Of a DNA stretch of 64,000 nt, positions 1 through 10,690 are shown in pieces. The DNA is from Volvariella volvacea V23 (lineage: Eukaryota > Basidiomycota > Agaricomycetes > Agaricales > Pluteaceae). Both the position numbers and the translations under genes were made by a program. The notes beneath the pieces are model-generated. The model was not told the DNA's origin, ran no database searches, and saw only the letters and a list, made by a program, of their open reading frames with translations. The stretch is taken from positions 719,651 through 783,650 of the forward strand of contig KB722736.1 in NCBI GenBank assembly GCA_000349905.1, read 5' to 3'. Position 1 is the stretch's first letter, and each line of letters opens with the position of its first letter.

Positions 1-624
1 CCCTAAAGTAGTCGCTTGCATAGGAGTTACCTCTGCATAAGGCTCGATAATGAGCTGAGCAATGCGATCTCCAACCCAGACTTTAAACTCCTGGTCAGAG
101 TCATTTCTAAGGAGAACTTTGAGTTCTCCACGGTAGTCTGCATCAATGGTTCTACCAAAAGTGGTTACTCCCAATTTGAATGCGAGACTGGAGCAAGGGG
201 CTACATGTCCATAGTGACCTGTAGGTATGGTGATGGCTATGTGAGTATTAATGGGAGATGAAGAATGAGGAGGTATAGTAGCAGAGAAGGAAGCATAGAG
301 ATTGAGTCCAGCGGATTGCTCAGTGGCTCGAGAAGGAATAGTAGCATAGGTCGAAAGTAGCTGTACAGGTAAGATGGAGTTATTGGTAGAGGGGGAGGTA
401 CGGAGTATTCGTAGGTATTGTTTGATATTTGGTACAGCTAAAGGGATGAGATTGGTATGCATAGGGGGTACAGGAGAAACTGAGCAAGATGAATGAGCAG
501 AGTGAAAAGAGTCTGGGGTAGACGATCGAGAAGGAATAGGAGAAATTGAGGATGGTGTGGGCTCATCACCATCCCCACTTACTGAAAACCCTGTTCCGAA
601 ACTTGTTAGATGTGTTGTACGACC
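1..624 (-). CDS. Retroelement dUTPase domain (partial, runs off left edge)
   Basis: The minus strand is open from 624 down to base 1 (at least 208 codons). The last part is a trimeric dUTPase: motif 1 reads SAGLNLYAS (about 315-289), motif 2 APCSSLA, motif 3 GRTIDADYRGELKVLLRN and motif 4 VGDRIAQLII. dUTPase hydrolyses dUTP; some retroelements carry one to limit uracil in their cDNA. The usual Arg of motif 2 (RSS) is Cys here, a change a single C-to-T transition can make. The upstream 80-90 residues are Ser/Pro rich with no recognisable fold. The frame is -1 relative to the Gag reading just upstream and overlaps its last 19 nt, as expected for gag-pol frameshifting, although no clear slippery heptamer is visible. 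Whether protease, RT and integrase follow cannot be seen. Confidence 0.8.
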
Positions 625-1880
625 TTAAGTTCGGTCTTGTTCTTGCATTCGGTCACATGCTTAAGGTACTGTCTGCAGGAGGGACAGTATCCATGATCAA
701 TTAGTCTTGCTCGTTCATTGGTAACAGAATCGAGCTTTTTAAAGAGTTTCTTGAGGAGGGGAAGTAATTCCTGCTCCTTTTTGATGGCTTCAGAGATTGT
801 GGGATTTGGGTAAGATCTCCAAGCCGATTGTCCAGTAGAGGACAATGGTGGTGGTGTGGTCGGGGTCGTGGTTGATGAGGATGCGGAGGGTTGTGGTTGA
901 TATGCTGGCTTACGGGGGAATAAGCGATTCTGGGCTTCTAGAGTCATTTCACACTTGACCGCAAGCATGACGAAATCATCGAAGACCATTGTTCGTAGGC
1001 CGCCATTGCGAATGACGTCTTCTGCAAGTTGGGCATTCATTCCAGTTCAGAAGGTGGCGATGAGGGGGTTGAGGTCCTTATATCCTGCTAGGCGCACTTG
1101 ATGCTTAAAGTTGTGCACGTATTCTGACACATTGCTGCGACCTTGTTTGCATGATACAACCCACTTCCTTGCTTTCTCCTGCTTCATTTGATCGCCAAAT
1201 TCTGTTTCAAATTCCGCAAAGAGGGTCATTAGAGTGCTGGGGTCGGTGGAGGTAAAATAGCGTAATCAGGCCTCATTGACCCATTGGGTGGTGGACGAGT
1301 GCTGTAAAAGGATGAGCACTCGGTGGACTAAATCCCCTAAGTGCATGTTGGGGTATTGTCCTATTAAGATTGACGCATATTGGCGTATGCGATTGACTGC
1401 TGGTGACACATCTTCGGATGTACCATTGAAAGGGGCTGAAGCGGGGATCTTGGGGGCGGACGGCTGTGCAGGAACTGGGATGGAAGCAGGGAGAGGAGGT
1501 GGAGGTACTGACCCTTGAAGGATCTGATTAAGTTTCTTCTCCCATTCTTCCATTTTGGTTTGGAAAGAATCGGGAGAAATAGTGGTGGTAACTTGTTGTG
1601 AGGTGGAGTTTGAAAGCTAGAAGTTGACGACTACTAAGACCTGGTTCAGCATATTTTCTAATTGCTGAGTTTGGTATTGTTGTTTGTTGAAGAGAGCAAT
1701 AGCTCGATCTAAGGTCTTCTGTGAGTCCTTTTGTTGTTTGGTTGTTGCATCGAGTTGAGTGGTTAAAGATTGTACAGTGCCATTGAGCACTGCGATCTGG
1801 TCGTCTTGATGAGCTCTCGTTCCACACTGATAGGCTCCACTCTCTACCAGATTGGTCATCTCCTCCATTCGTTGATCCAT
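606..1880 (-). pseudogene. Retrotransposon Gag, broken by three in-frame stops
   Basis: One frame runs from an ATG at 1880 to a TAA at 606-608, interrupted only by stops at 1617-1619 (TAG), 1266-1268 (TGA) and 1047-1049 (TGA). It encodes a coiled-coil N-terminus, a Pro-rich linker, a Gag core (ARKWVVSCKQGRSNVSEYVHN, then AGYKDLNPLIATF) and a C-terminal zinc-knuckle-like C-x2-C-x5-H-x3-C (CPSCRQYLKHVTEC). This is the capsid/nucleocapsid layout of Ty3/gypsy-type elements. Both TGA stops sit where CGA (Arg) fits the family pattern, so they look like CpG decay and not assembly error. Followed by the dUTPase frame at -1. Confidence 0.75.
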
Positions 1881-2323
1881 GTCAGGAATTGTATCCTTAT
1901 TCCCTATTTATTCGCTAATTATTTAATATTTATTTTCTTTTCTCTTTCCTTTTCTTTTCTTTTTAAGCGCCAGGGACCACGTGACTTGCTTACTTAATCC
2001 AGATTAGATTAGATTACATCTTGGCCACGTGATGCATTACCTTTTGAGCCACCTTCGGAGATCTCAGGCATCAAGGTATTCTCGGCGGCGTCATTAGTCT
2101 TGGAGCCATCATCCCGGCTCATGGCTTATCTCTACCCAAAGGGATCTTAGCGATACCAGACACTGGTGATGTCATCATGAGGTCATAGATAGATACCCAT
2201 AGAATAGTCTGAAATAGTGTAAACATGTACATACGGACTCTGGTGAATATATAAGTGGGCTTGGTTGGCTCTGGGGGTTTTCCTCAGTTTCGACCTTGTC
2301 TACTCTGCCGAGCTAGCTTTGTC
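1881..2323. other. Non-coding, possible LTR remnant
   Basis: No gene is supported. A TATA-like string lies at 2249-2258 and could serve either strand. Upstream of the Gag start, on the minus strand, TGGTCCCTGGCGC (about 1968-1981) could be a primer-binding site because it begins with TGG next to the leader. LTR ends could not be defined. Confidence 0.3.
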
Positions 2324-3737
2324 TCAGAGACTCCGGCACAACCTGAACTTATAGGCTACTAAGAGGTGAGTATGCATCGTTAGGATTCTTGTATCCATCT
2401 CGTCTCCCCCGCCAGCTGGTAGTGAGAGTTTATCGCAACCATGCCACTGGTGATACCTGGGCGCCGCTGTGTGAGTGATCCCTTGTAGTAGGCCCATCTG
2501 ATAACGCATATAGATATGTGCCAAGTAGTTGGTGTTTTTCTTCTCTCTCTTATTTATTGTCCTGTGTATCGTCTTTGGGGCCAAGCGCCCTCATTGCTGA
2601 CAATCCAACTGCTCTTCCAGATGTCTCCCTGCATCCAAAACCTGGCGGAATCGCCCCATTTGATTTTGAACTGCCTCTCAAGTTGCTCGTAAACTTGCCA
2701 CAAAATTCGTGATGGTGGTTTCTTGCGCGAGTTGTTGGGCTTCTATCTGATGAATATACTCCCTGATTGGTAATCTGGTTTCAGGGTTTCGTCCATATGC
2801 CATGGTTAGATTCTCCAGATGGTGCGTGATTGCATTGGTATATTCCGCATATTCTGGAGCAATGGGTTGAGTGGCAGTGTTAGGCATACTGATGAAGTAC
2901 GCTGAGGGTAGCACTGAGAGAAGGGAGATGGCTGGAGTGTTTGGAGCAGTTATTGCACCAAATCTAATTGGACTGGGCTCGACATGCTGGGCAGGGTAGC
3001 ACGTTGGTTGCTCGGCGGAGGTGACACCTGCAGGTAGGTGTGTATGGGTGTAACCGTTGTCTTCTTGTTTGACAGCGGGATGTTGTTGTTGAGAGAGAGG
3101 TTGAGACATGAATGGTCTCCTCTGGGGGGGTATGCTCCACAGGGCTATGTGTTCTGGTAGGGGTGGTAGGGTCCATCATCCTAGTTTCTTCCAGTTTAAG
3201 GGGGGGTCGGAAGATGACGTCAGCTATGGACTCGTCAAGGATTGGGATCGGGTCTGTAAGAGATCCTGAAATCTCTCGTAATTGGAAATAACGTCCTCTC
3301 GTGGTTCAGAGGATGATGTAAGGCGGTACCCGCTAGGCATATTGGAAGGATCCGATGTCAAGATCGGATTGGGTAATGATGTCCTCAGCGAGGTCACCGT
3401 TACATGGCAGGTTGGTGGGGGTGACAGCAGGTGAGTACCTGATGTCGTTGGGATCCTCCTTGTCATTGTTGATGTGGTAGGGTCCAGTAAGGTTAATTCC
3501 TTTGGTCGAGAGGGTTGGGGATGGTGGAGGAGCAATGCTACGCCCTTGTATAGGTGGGTAGGGAGTGTTGGGTCTGGTTGGGTATTGGAGGGTTGTATTG
3601 ACTGGGGTTAGCCTAGTCGAGATGGTTGGGTGCTCAGCACTTGAGCGGTTCTGGGGTGGCTCATTTTGCAAGAGCAGGTTAGAGTTTCTGGTGATGGGGT
3701 AGGTTGGTAGGTTGGTGATGTTTGAGAAAATGGGCAT
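2324..3737 (-). pseudogene. Degenerate retroelement ORFs (second element)
   Basis: On the minus strand a Pro/Thr-rich reading begins at 3737 and breaks at 3333. The same and a neighbouring frame then resume around 3290-3180 and from 3109 to about 2580, with stops after NFVASLRAT (2678) and about 30 codons later. The part at 3109-2590 ends in a helical stretch (EAVQNQMGRFRQVLDAGRH) read through a TGA. The acidic/Pro-rich start followed by a helical C-part resembles a fungal Gag-like protein, but no zinc knuckle, RT or integrase is visible, so the assignment rests mainly on position downstream of the LTR at 3805-4572. At least two frame changes and two stops make it non-functional. Confidence 0.45.
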
Positions 3738-3804
3738 TTAGTGATGAGGTGGTAAGTTGTAATGGTTTGAGTGAATCTTAGAGATGGGCACTAAGACACT
3801 TCCA

Positions 3805-4572
3805 TGAATCGCAAAGAGCAGCTTTAAAGATTAATGTTGTGGAAAAAGCGAATACTCAGATTCTATTCCCAAGTGAAGAATAGTAAGTAAGGGTGTAAGT
3901 GAAGAGGCTAGCTCGTAGTTGCTTACCTATTCCCAAGCAAAGAATCTTTAAAGCTGGGGAATAGGTGGCGAGGGCAGTACAGTATATATACTACTTGAAG
4001 ATAAATAAAGGTAAATAAAAGGATATAATCTCCTGGGTGAGGAAAAGTGGGGGGTAAGAATGAAGGTATCAAAGTGGGAGTCCTGAGTGAAGAGTGTAGC
4101 GCACAGACCAGGGGACGCGTAAGCTGGGTCAGCATGTACACGTAAGCCCATGTCATGCACAGTCAATGTGGAAATGGGACAGAGTCATATGAAATCATAA
4201 CTGGTCATCTGACTCGACACATGTTCATCTAGAACAAGATCGGATCATTGGACTCAATACGAAACAAAGGGCATATTATAAATGGGAATACGGAGACAGG
4301 TAGAGTGGGTATAGGGTATGGATAAGTGGGTATGTGTAGGTAATGATAGTGTGTAAGAAGGAGAATGAGGTAATACGTATTATGTATCAAAGATATAATG
4401 GAAGGGAAGTAATGGAAAAGGAAAAGGAAAAGGAGAATGAAATGATGAAGACGCTTGGTGGGTGTCAATATGACTGTAAACGCTGGGTGAGTGCTTGGTT
4501 GGTGTAGTGTAGACGCTTAATGGGCATCTGAGTGTCAGGCGTTTATGTCGAGGACTCTTACGAGCCCTGACA
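3805..4572 (-). repeat. Candidate LTR with adjacent primer-binding site
   Basis: Read on the minus strand the block begins TGTCAGGGCTCG (4572-4561) and ends GATTCA (3810-3805), giving TG...CA ends and 768 bp. A TATA box (AGTATATATACT, 3992-3981) lies about 180 bp from the 3' end, a reasonable U3-R position. The next bases, TGGAAGTGTC (3804-3795), begin with TGG as a tRNA primer-binding site should. No second copy is in the window, so both boundaries are inferred from terminal bases only. The left edge at 4572 coincides with the start of the CpG-free block. Confidence 0.5.
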
Positions 4573-5658
4573 CCAATAACTCACTCTCATTATGCTCAGG
4601 CTTTTATGTTGTATAAGTTCATGTAGTTTTTGTCCTTTTAGCATCAATACTTGATGAGGTTGTAAGCTGGCATGTCTATATACCAAAGTACTTAGTCTAT
4701 ATTGAATAGTTTACACCTTTCTTGCTGGCTCCAAATCCTGCCCATGATATATACTGTGTGTCTCCTAGTCTAAAAAAGGATGGAACATATCTGGCTAGCA
4801 TCATAAATATTGAGGACATTGAATGTAGTATTCATCTGCTTTCAGAGTTCAAAGGTTGTGTGCCAACAGAATGAACCTCAAGCAATGTACTTAAAAAGTG
4901 GAATATCTTCTTTATTAATTCTTTTATTAGTACTCACTTATATCACAATATCTTTTAGTCTTTGAGTATTATTGGTATCATTATTAAAATGTTATGCTTT
5001 TATTGGAATTATAGTGGTTATAGTATATATATTACACCTTATTGGCATTTCTTGGTATTTATATACAAATTATACAAATCTCTCTATCTGGTTTTTCCTA
5101 ATAGGAAAGAAAAGATATTTTTACAATGCATTACTCACCATTGTGAAACCTTGAGTTTATTGGTGTTGGAGCTAGAAGCAAGGTAGAACTCAGGAGAGTA
5201 GACCAAGTTAAAGCTGAAAGGCTTTGACCAGATTACTGCTTCCTTATATATATTTGGTCTAGATAATTCTGAAAATATAACTAATATATATTTGTATATT
5301 TATGGTAGTTATCTATATATGATAGTCCTTATTCTTTGTTTATTTGTTTGCCATTTGCCATCAGATCCTGATGAAAATAGAGCTATAAAAACTCTGTGCT
5401 TCTTTGAGTACCCTTGAAGTGAGATTTTCTATAGTCTTTATCACAAATCTAAGACTTACCCTTATTTGTATACATTTGTAGCAGGAGAGTCAAAGTGGGA
5501 TAGTCTTAGAAGTAACTGGAGAACAGTAAAAGATGTTATTCAATCTGAGGAGTGATGCCTTAGATGGCTTAAATACATTCTGGTAAAACCTTATTTCTAA
5601 TACTATATAGTACCTAGCCACTACTGCTGAGTTGATGCCAAGTACTTTATCACATGCT

Positions 5659-5690
5659 ACTCCAATCTGGATGTCAATCCAGACTGGAGT
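5659..5690. repeat. 14-bp inverted repeat, 4-nt loop
   Basis: ACTCCAATCTGGAT (5659-5672) and ATCCAGACTGGAGT (5677-5690) pair except for one base. The odd base is a T/C difference, which fits the C-to-T decay of the block. Confidence 0.7.
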
Positions 5691-6440
5691 GTATGTGGTG
5701 GATCAATGGCTTATCCTATTTAGGTTACTAGATTAATCTAGATTAATCAGGATCAAAACTGGGATTGGCATGTGATAGATGAATGGAATAACTTTGAAAA
5801 ACTGATCTAAAAAGAGTATTACTAAAAGCAAACAAGATAATATGCATATCTAATCTGATAAGATAAGATAAAAAGGTATCAACCCAAAATCAATTGTGTA
5901 TACATAGAAAAACTGTAACAGTCTTGCTAGTTTGATGGCAATGGTCATGGTGGTAGCAAGAACTAAAGAACTAAGGTTTCTGGAATGTTCTGATAAATCT
6001 GTAGATTATATGCTAGAGACAATGTGATTTGATTAGTAGGTTTAAGATGGTGTGGAAGTTGACTTGACAGATTAGAATCTGTCAGTTAGTTCAGTAGTGA
6101 GGTCCTCAACCCAAATTGTTGGCCTGTCATAGTTGTACCTGATAAAGTACTTAGGTGGTTCATCTGGTGGTGGTTCTAGGGTCATAATGTATGTTCTCCT
6201 TTGTATCATTTTTTGGCCTAGGAAGATCAGCAAAAAGTATCAGAATATCTTCTACTGCACATGTTCATTTTGGTTCATAATGTAGTTTATTAAGATTTTA
6301 AATTAGACACCCTCTATTTAGATTATATAGTCCTCAAGGTTGAGATCAACTGTGGCAGCAATGTCAAGGAAGAGGTTGATGTAAGTTGAGTAGTGTATGG
6401 AGGGCTTTTTTGGACAAAAATCCTTGACATTGAAGAGTCT

Positions 6441-6467
6441 AGTACCAATCAGGTACTGATTGGTACT
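6441..6467. repeat. Perfect palindrome built on GGTACTGATT
   Basis: AGTACCAATCA, spacer GGTAC, TGATTGGTACT: 11-bp arms without mismatch. It carries the same 10-mer that is tandemly repeated at 6901-6940. Confidence 0.75.
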
Positions 6468-6900
6468 TAAGGTCCTGAATGTCTTGGCATGGAATCAGGA
6501 TGTTCAGGATATTCAGGACCCTCAGGAGAGTTTACAATTGACATCCTCATGTGTAGCACTCTAGAAAATAAATATTTAGATTTAAAAATAGAAAGAAAAT
6601 ATTAATATGCACCATCAGCAAGGCAACAGCATGCAAATGAGATGTGTGAATAAGCTTGCAGATACAAACCATGTACAAGTTAGTATCACCAGTATATTTG
6701 ATCACAATGTATTTGCCTATATGTTAAAATAAAAGCATCTTGCCTTGTTCCAATACCACCCACCATATTTAAGTTACCAACAACAATCTCAAAACTCCAA
6801 TGTAAGTTTAAAATTTTGTATTACTTTATTATGCATTTTCTGATTTGCTAGCTATTTAGCTAAAACCCCTTTACTTAGCATCAGGACCATCAGGACCTTC

Positions 6901-6940
6901 GGTACTGATTGGTACTGATTGGTACTGATTGGTACTGATC
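6901..6940. repeat. Four tandem 10-bp repeats (GGTACTGATT)
   Basis: Four consecutive units; the last ends in C instead of T. It lies at the end of the strictly CpG-free stretch and is preceded by a short direct repeat (TCAGGACC). Confidence 0.85.
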
Positions 6941-7379
6941 TGGACTGTCAGGCCTCATTGACAAAGACAAATAATTTTGTCCGAAGGGGCCCACCATAGT
7001 AGTGAGGCATTGCCATGCAGCTGTTTATTGATGTGAGTTCGGAATCATTGTGGTCTTTCATATTATATTGTGACTGTGATAAGAAAAATAAAAGTACACC
7101 TGTTCTGTAAATTCCTGACATAAACTCTCTGAGTAGGTCCACCAGCCTTGAGGCCAGTGCTGAAATGACTGATTATGAAGGGACCTTGATATTTATAGTG
7201 GAAGATTTTGCAAAAATAAAGATCTATTGAAAACTATGAATTATGATACTGCTACATACTATACAAATTCATTTCATGATTATGATGTCCCAAATACCCT
7301 GCATGATGAGGATTAGGCATAATTGTAGGAAAGACCTTATAATGATGGTAATTATTGATAATTGAAATCACCATAATAA

Positions 7380-9097
7380 TTAGACATTTTTTGTATTATT
7401 ATTTCTAATTCTACGCCCCCATTTTGCCTGATGGACAACCATCCATTGGATGTTGGCTGCCTTACGCACACCCTGTGCATTTCTCACCAAGGGAGGGACA
7501 GTTATCTCTTCACATGACAGAGGCCGGCGGCAGGTCATCCTGGCCCTGTTATTAATGGCCCTATTCTGATGGGTCACAGGTGATGTCCCTCGAAACAATA
7601 AATGGAAATTGAGTTGAAAGAATTGGAGATAGCTCTTACCCAATCCCCAGTGGGACACCTGTTGGGAAATTTTCGTGAAGGAGCTGAGTTTATTGAACTT
7701 ATCCAATTGATGTTAAGCCATAAATTGCAATTTGGAGGGCGAGAATCGGAATCAGCCAAGTTTAATTGTGGTGCCTGTTAACAACAAAAATGGGATATCA
7801 AGGAAGAGAAGAAAGAATGGTCAGAGAACCTTTAATATTCGATGTCGAAGTTTCGCTGGCACTCTGTGTCTGTGAATTTCGCAAGTTACCGCGATGCCAG
7901 TCGGGAGAGAAAACTTCGAGGGCTGTTACGTCTGGATTGTTGAGGGGACAAGTCAACGTCTCCCTTTCAGTGAGAATTCAATGTGTGCATTGATGTGCGC
8001 TTGGGCAGGGCAGGTACATCTGCACAACACTTCGAAGCAGAGGTGTCTAGACTGAAGGATAAGACATGCATGAGTTGCAACAATCACCATAAAAGGTTTG
8101 CCCGAGGTATGCACGTTGACATTTGTGACAGAGAAGTATAGATGCAGCATTCAATATCGTATCGTGTACCTCGTCATAGTAGCAACTCTATTCGACCTAT
8201 CTGCGCAAAGTGCCGGCCTAAATGCTGCTCCCCAGTAGAGCTAGTGCAATGTGTGGCGGATGTTGCTATGAAATCATTAGATAATGACAATACAACAGAG
8301 GACTGACGAAATCCCTGACAATGCTGGCTGCCTCAAGTGTGTTCGGGAGCACAAGAGTGAAGGTGATGCATGGCATCAGAAATCGCCATATTCTGGGATA
8401 TGATTAAATGCATCCTTGAGAGCGTGATAAGCGCCAGGGATGTCGGTAAATAGCAGACACCGCCTCAAAAAAGGGGACTTGTTGACAAAACATTGTAATT
8501 TCCGTCTAGAATGCAGAGGGTCTAGGTGAGGGGTCAAACCTTAACATGGAAGTCAACCCTCTATTAGGTGGCTGAGCGAAGTGTGGTGCTTTGCTAAAGA
8601 GAAAACTTGACATGGGAGTAGAAGAGCTGGTTTGCGCATTCGGCCGAACGTTGATGAAGTTTGAGGGGCAAGAATGAAGTCATCAGACAGGCCCAGTTCC
8701 GGCGCATTGCGTTGCGAGAATCGGAAACCAGAGACTAACTTAGTTGGACTAGATCGCGGCAGCGGTCCAGATGCGTATCTTCTGCTTTACGAAGGTGAAG
8801 GATAGTACGACAGAACTGGTGTTCCCTAATGGGTCAAAGGCAGAGCAGGGACCAGTCAGAGCGATGCCAAGAAGGTTCCTCGGATTCATGAATGTTGATG
8901 AATCGATGGGACATCATGACAGCGACAAAAGGCATAGGCATTAGCACAGTGGACAACGGGAGAAAGGTGTGACAAGTGTGGCACAGCGGATAGTATTGGG
9001 GATGTTTGGTCAAGTGCTGCCACACAACTACATCATTTCTCGCCACTTGCGCTCACAACACTAGTCTTGAACCATACTATTCTCTTCCAAGTTTCTA
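7380..9097. other. Gene-poor stretch, nothing assigned
   Basis: CpG returns to normal near 7411. Short ORFs on the minus strand (7759-7574 and 7706-7380) have a GT donor between them, but the frames do not join and neither resembles a known protein. Nothing else is supported. Confidence 0.4.
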
Positions 9098-9935
9098 ATG
9101 TCCATACCTCGTGACATCCAAGCGTTCTTTAATGGATACCCAGGTCAAGTCGGCAACCCCAGATTACAAGACAACTACAAGTTTTACGCCAACAAACCCC
9201 GCTGTCGACCTGATCATCTCTTGATTAACGAGATCACGACAGGTTTGTATTCCTTTGCCCTCGCAGCGCGCATAAGCTGGGACAGGTTGACGTTTGATGT
9301 GGTATAAAGACGGTTTGGCGATTATCGTACCCTTGAATATAATCACGGGTTTATACAATGACTGTACGTTTGCGACTCCTCTACCGAGATGCACACAGAA
9401 CGCCAACGCTGGCTCAACCCGCTCATCTAATAACCTTTCTCCTCCGATAACGCATTCAGATTCCCAATTCAGGAGTACGAGATGAACTACGAGTCTCAGC
9501 CTTTACAGTCCCAAGAGATTGAAGTCATGAAAGTGGACCCACATATAGTCACCCGAATCGTGAAATACTACCAGCTAATGCTGAATTTCTATGGCATGCA
9601 GCATTCATCTGCTGACACAGGTTTGATCAAATGTTTGGAACCTCAGAATGAATGTGCGGCACGCTATAGAAATTTAATACGTGAGGCTGCCATGGTGAGT
9701 CTGTGATTCAAACTTGAGTTCTTCTCAGGCTCGACACACAACTAACTGCGCATTTCCCATATCCTGAAATCGTTGTCGTTCGGCCTTGAGCATTTAAATG
9801 CAGGATTCTTGTTGCATATCTTGAATATGAGCAGAGCGAATTTGGACAATTGAATACGCAATCAATCAAGCCAAGCACGGACAGGTGGTGGGCAAATTGC
9901 ATCGGGAACAAGACGATTGGATTGGCAACACAATC
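9098..9935 (+). pseudogene. OGFr-domain protein, broken
   Basis: The conserved region of the opioid growth factor receptor family is recognisable in order: DNYKFYANKPRCRPDHLL (exon 1), FGDYRTLEYNHGFIQ (9314-9358), then FPIQEYEMNYESQPLQ and KVDPHIVTRIVKYYQLMLNF (from 9460), and later LKSLSFGLEHLNAGF and EFGQLNTQSIK with DRWWANCIGN. Typical introns are present (donors near 9243 and 9364). The gene is not readable: the first splice does not keep frame, the conserved Trp after FIQ is TGA (9359-9361), a TAA stands at 9743-9745 in the HNNLRI-like motif, and the frame shifts near 9825. Fungal members are of unknown function. Its location beside transposon debris fits loss. Sequencing error cannot explain four lesions easily. 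Confidence 0.8.
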
Positions 9936-10286
9936 CGAAGAGTGCGTTCAGGGGAGATGACGTTTACGAGGCAAATCTACGAAGACGCATTGCAGAGGAG
10001 AGCGAACACAGATAGCATAGTAGAGTAGCTCATACTTGTCAGCTGATGTCCACAACACTTTCGAAGTTGAAACCGAGGTCTATAGTAGTGTCTGAGCGAA
10101 TAAATATGACGACAGCGATATACTTGACGGAAACGAGGCATAGCGAAGCTAAGGAGCAGAGCACGAGGTTGAGGGTATATATCAGGGAATCTGTTATGAC
10201 GAATGAGCCCAAAAAAGACTAAAGCTTCCGAGAAAAATCAGATAAATACTTACAGCAAGATCAAAACCAGTCTTGATCATGAACCA
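9936..10286. other. Intergenic, nothing seen
   Basis: Between the OGFr pseudogene and the 3' end of the GSKIP-domain gene. No supported feature. Confidence 0.4.
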
Positions 10287-10690
10287 TCAGGATAACTTTT
10301 CCAGACGCTGGAACAGCAGTGCCTGGCGTTGCCGTTCGTACATAGAGCTCAATCTTTGGAGTAGGGGCTCTATGCTTTCGAACGGGACGTCCGGCGAGCA
10401 TTGACCAGCACCAGGGTTGTTCGAAGGGTCGACCTAAAGTAATTAGGGGTGTAGAGTTAGGTGTTTTGACTCGCACCGACAGCATGTAGAGTACGTAAAC
10501 CAAATAGGAGACGCACAGAGTAACCAGCAATGGAGAGTGTGATAGTAACCGTATAGCCTTCAAGCAAAGTAACCACAGCGGTAGCCTGAAGGGGCGACGA
10601 CGCGGTGACAGCAAAGCTTTTGATGCCCCATGACGACTCGGAAAGCGCACGCTGGAGCTCCTGAGCATAGAAACTTGGTGGAGAAGGCAT
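10287..10690 (-). CDS. Small GSKIP-domain protein
   Basis: Two exons, 10690-10517 and 10433-10287, joined by an 83-nt intron (GTGCGT...TTTAG), encode 106 residues. The product starts MPSPPSFYAQELQRALSES, continues with a strand-rich core (ATAVVTLLEGYTVTITLSI) and ends with a helix FESIEPLLQRLSSMY. This matches the GSKIP (DUF727) fold: a short helix, beta-meander, then the characteristic 'S-x-x-Y' helix. In animals GSKIP binds GSK3 and PKA; in CLU proteins the same domain precedes the CLU domain. Here it stands alone, at about the size of a free GSKIP protein. Which kinase, if any, it binds cannot be seen. The start is the first ATG of the domain reading; the upstream extension to 10804 has no resemblance to anything. 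Confidence 0.7.

Larger units (their letters stand above)
4573..7379. other. AT-rich, CpG-depleted non-coding block
   Basis: Reading every line, no CG dinucleotide occurs from 4563 to 6899. Only three (about 6900, 6982, 7038) follow before 7411. The composition is AT-rich and no ORF resembles a protein. Short inverted repeats and a 10-bp tandem repeat lie inside and are listed separately. This is the pattern expected of a methylated, repeatedly deaminated transposon remnant. The parent element is not recognisable. Confidence 0.8.

Noticed and set aside
2240..2460. Plus-strand LTR with TATA box and a TGG-led primer site near 2448
   Set aside because: Attractive spacing, but no repeat copy, and the surrounding retroelement ORFs are all on the minus strand.
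7380..7759. Two minus-strand ORFs with a GTAAGA donor between
   Set aside because: The only plausible acceptor does not keep frame and the product resembles nothing known.
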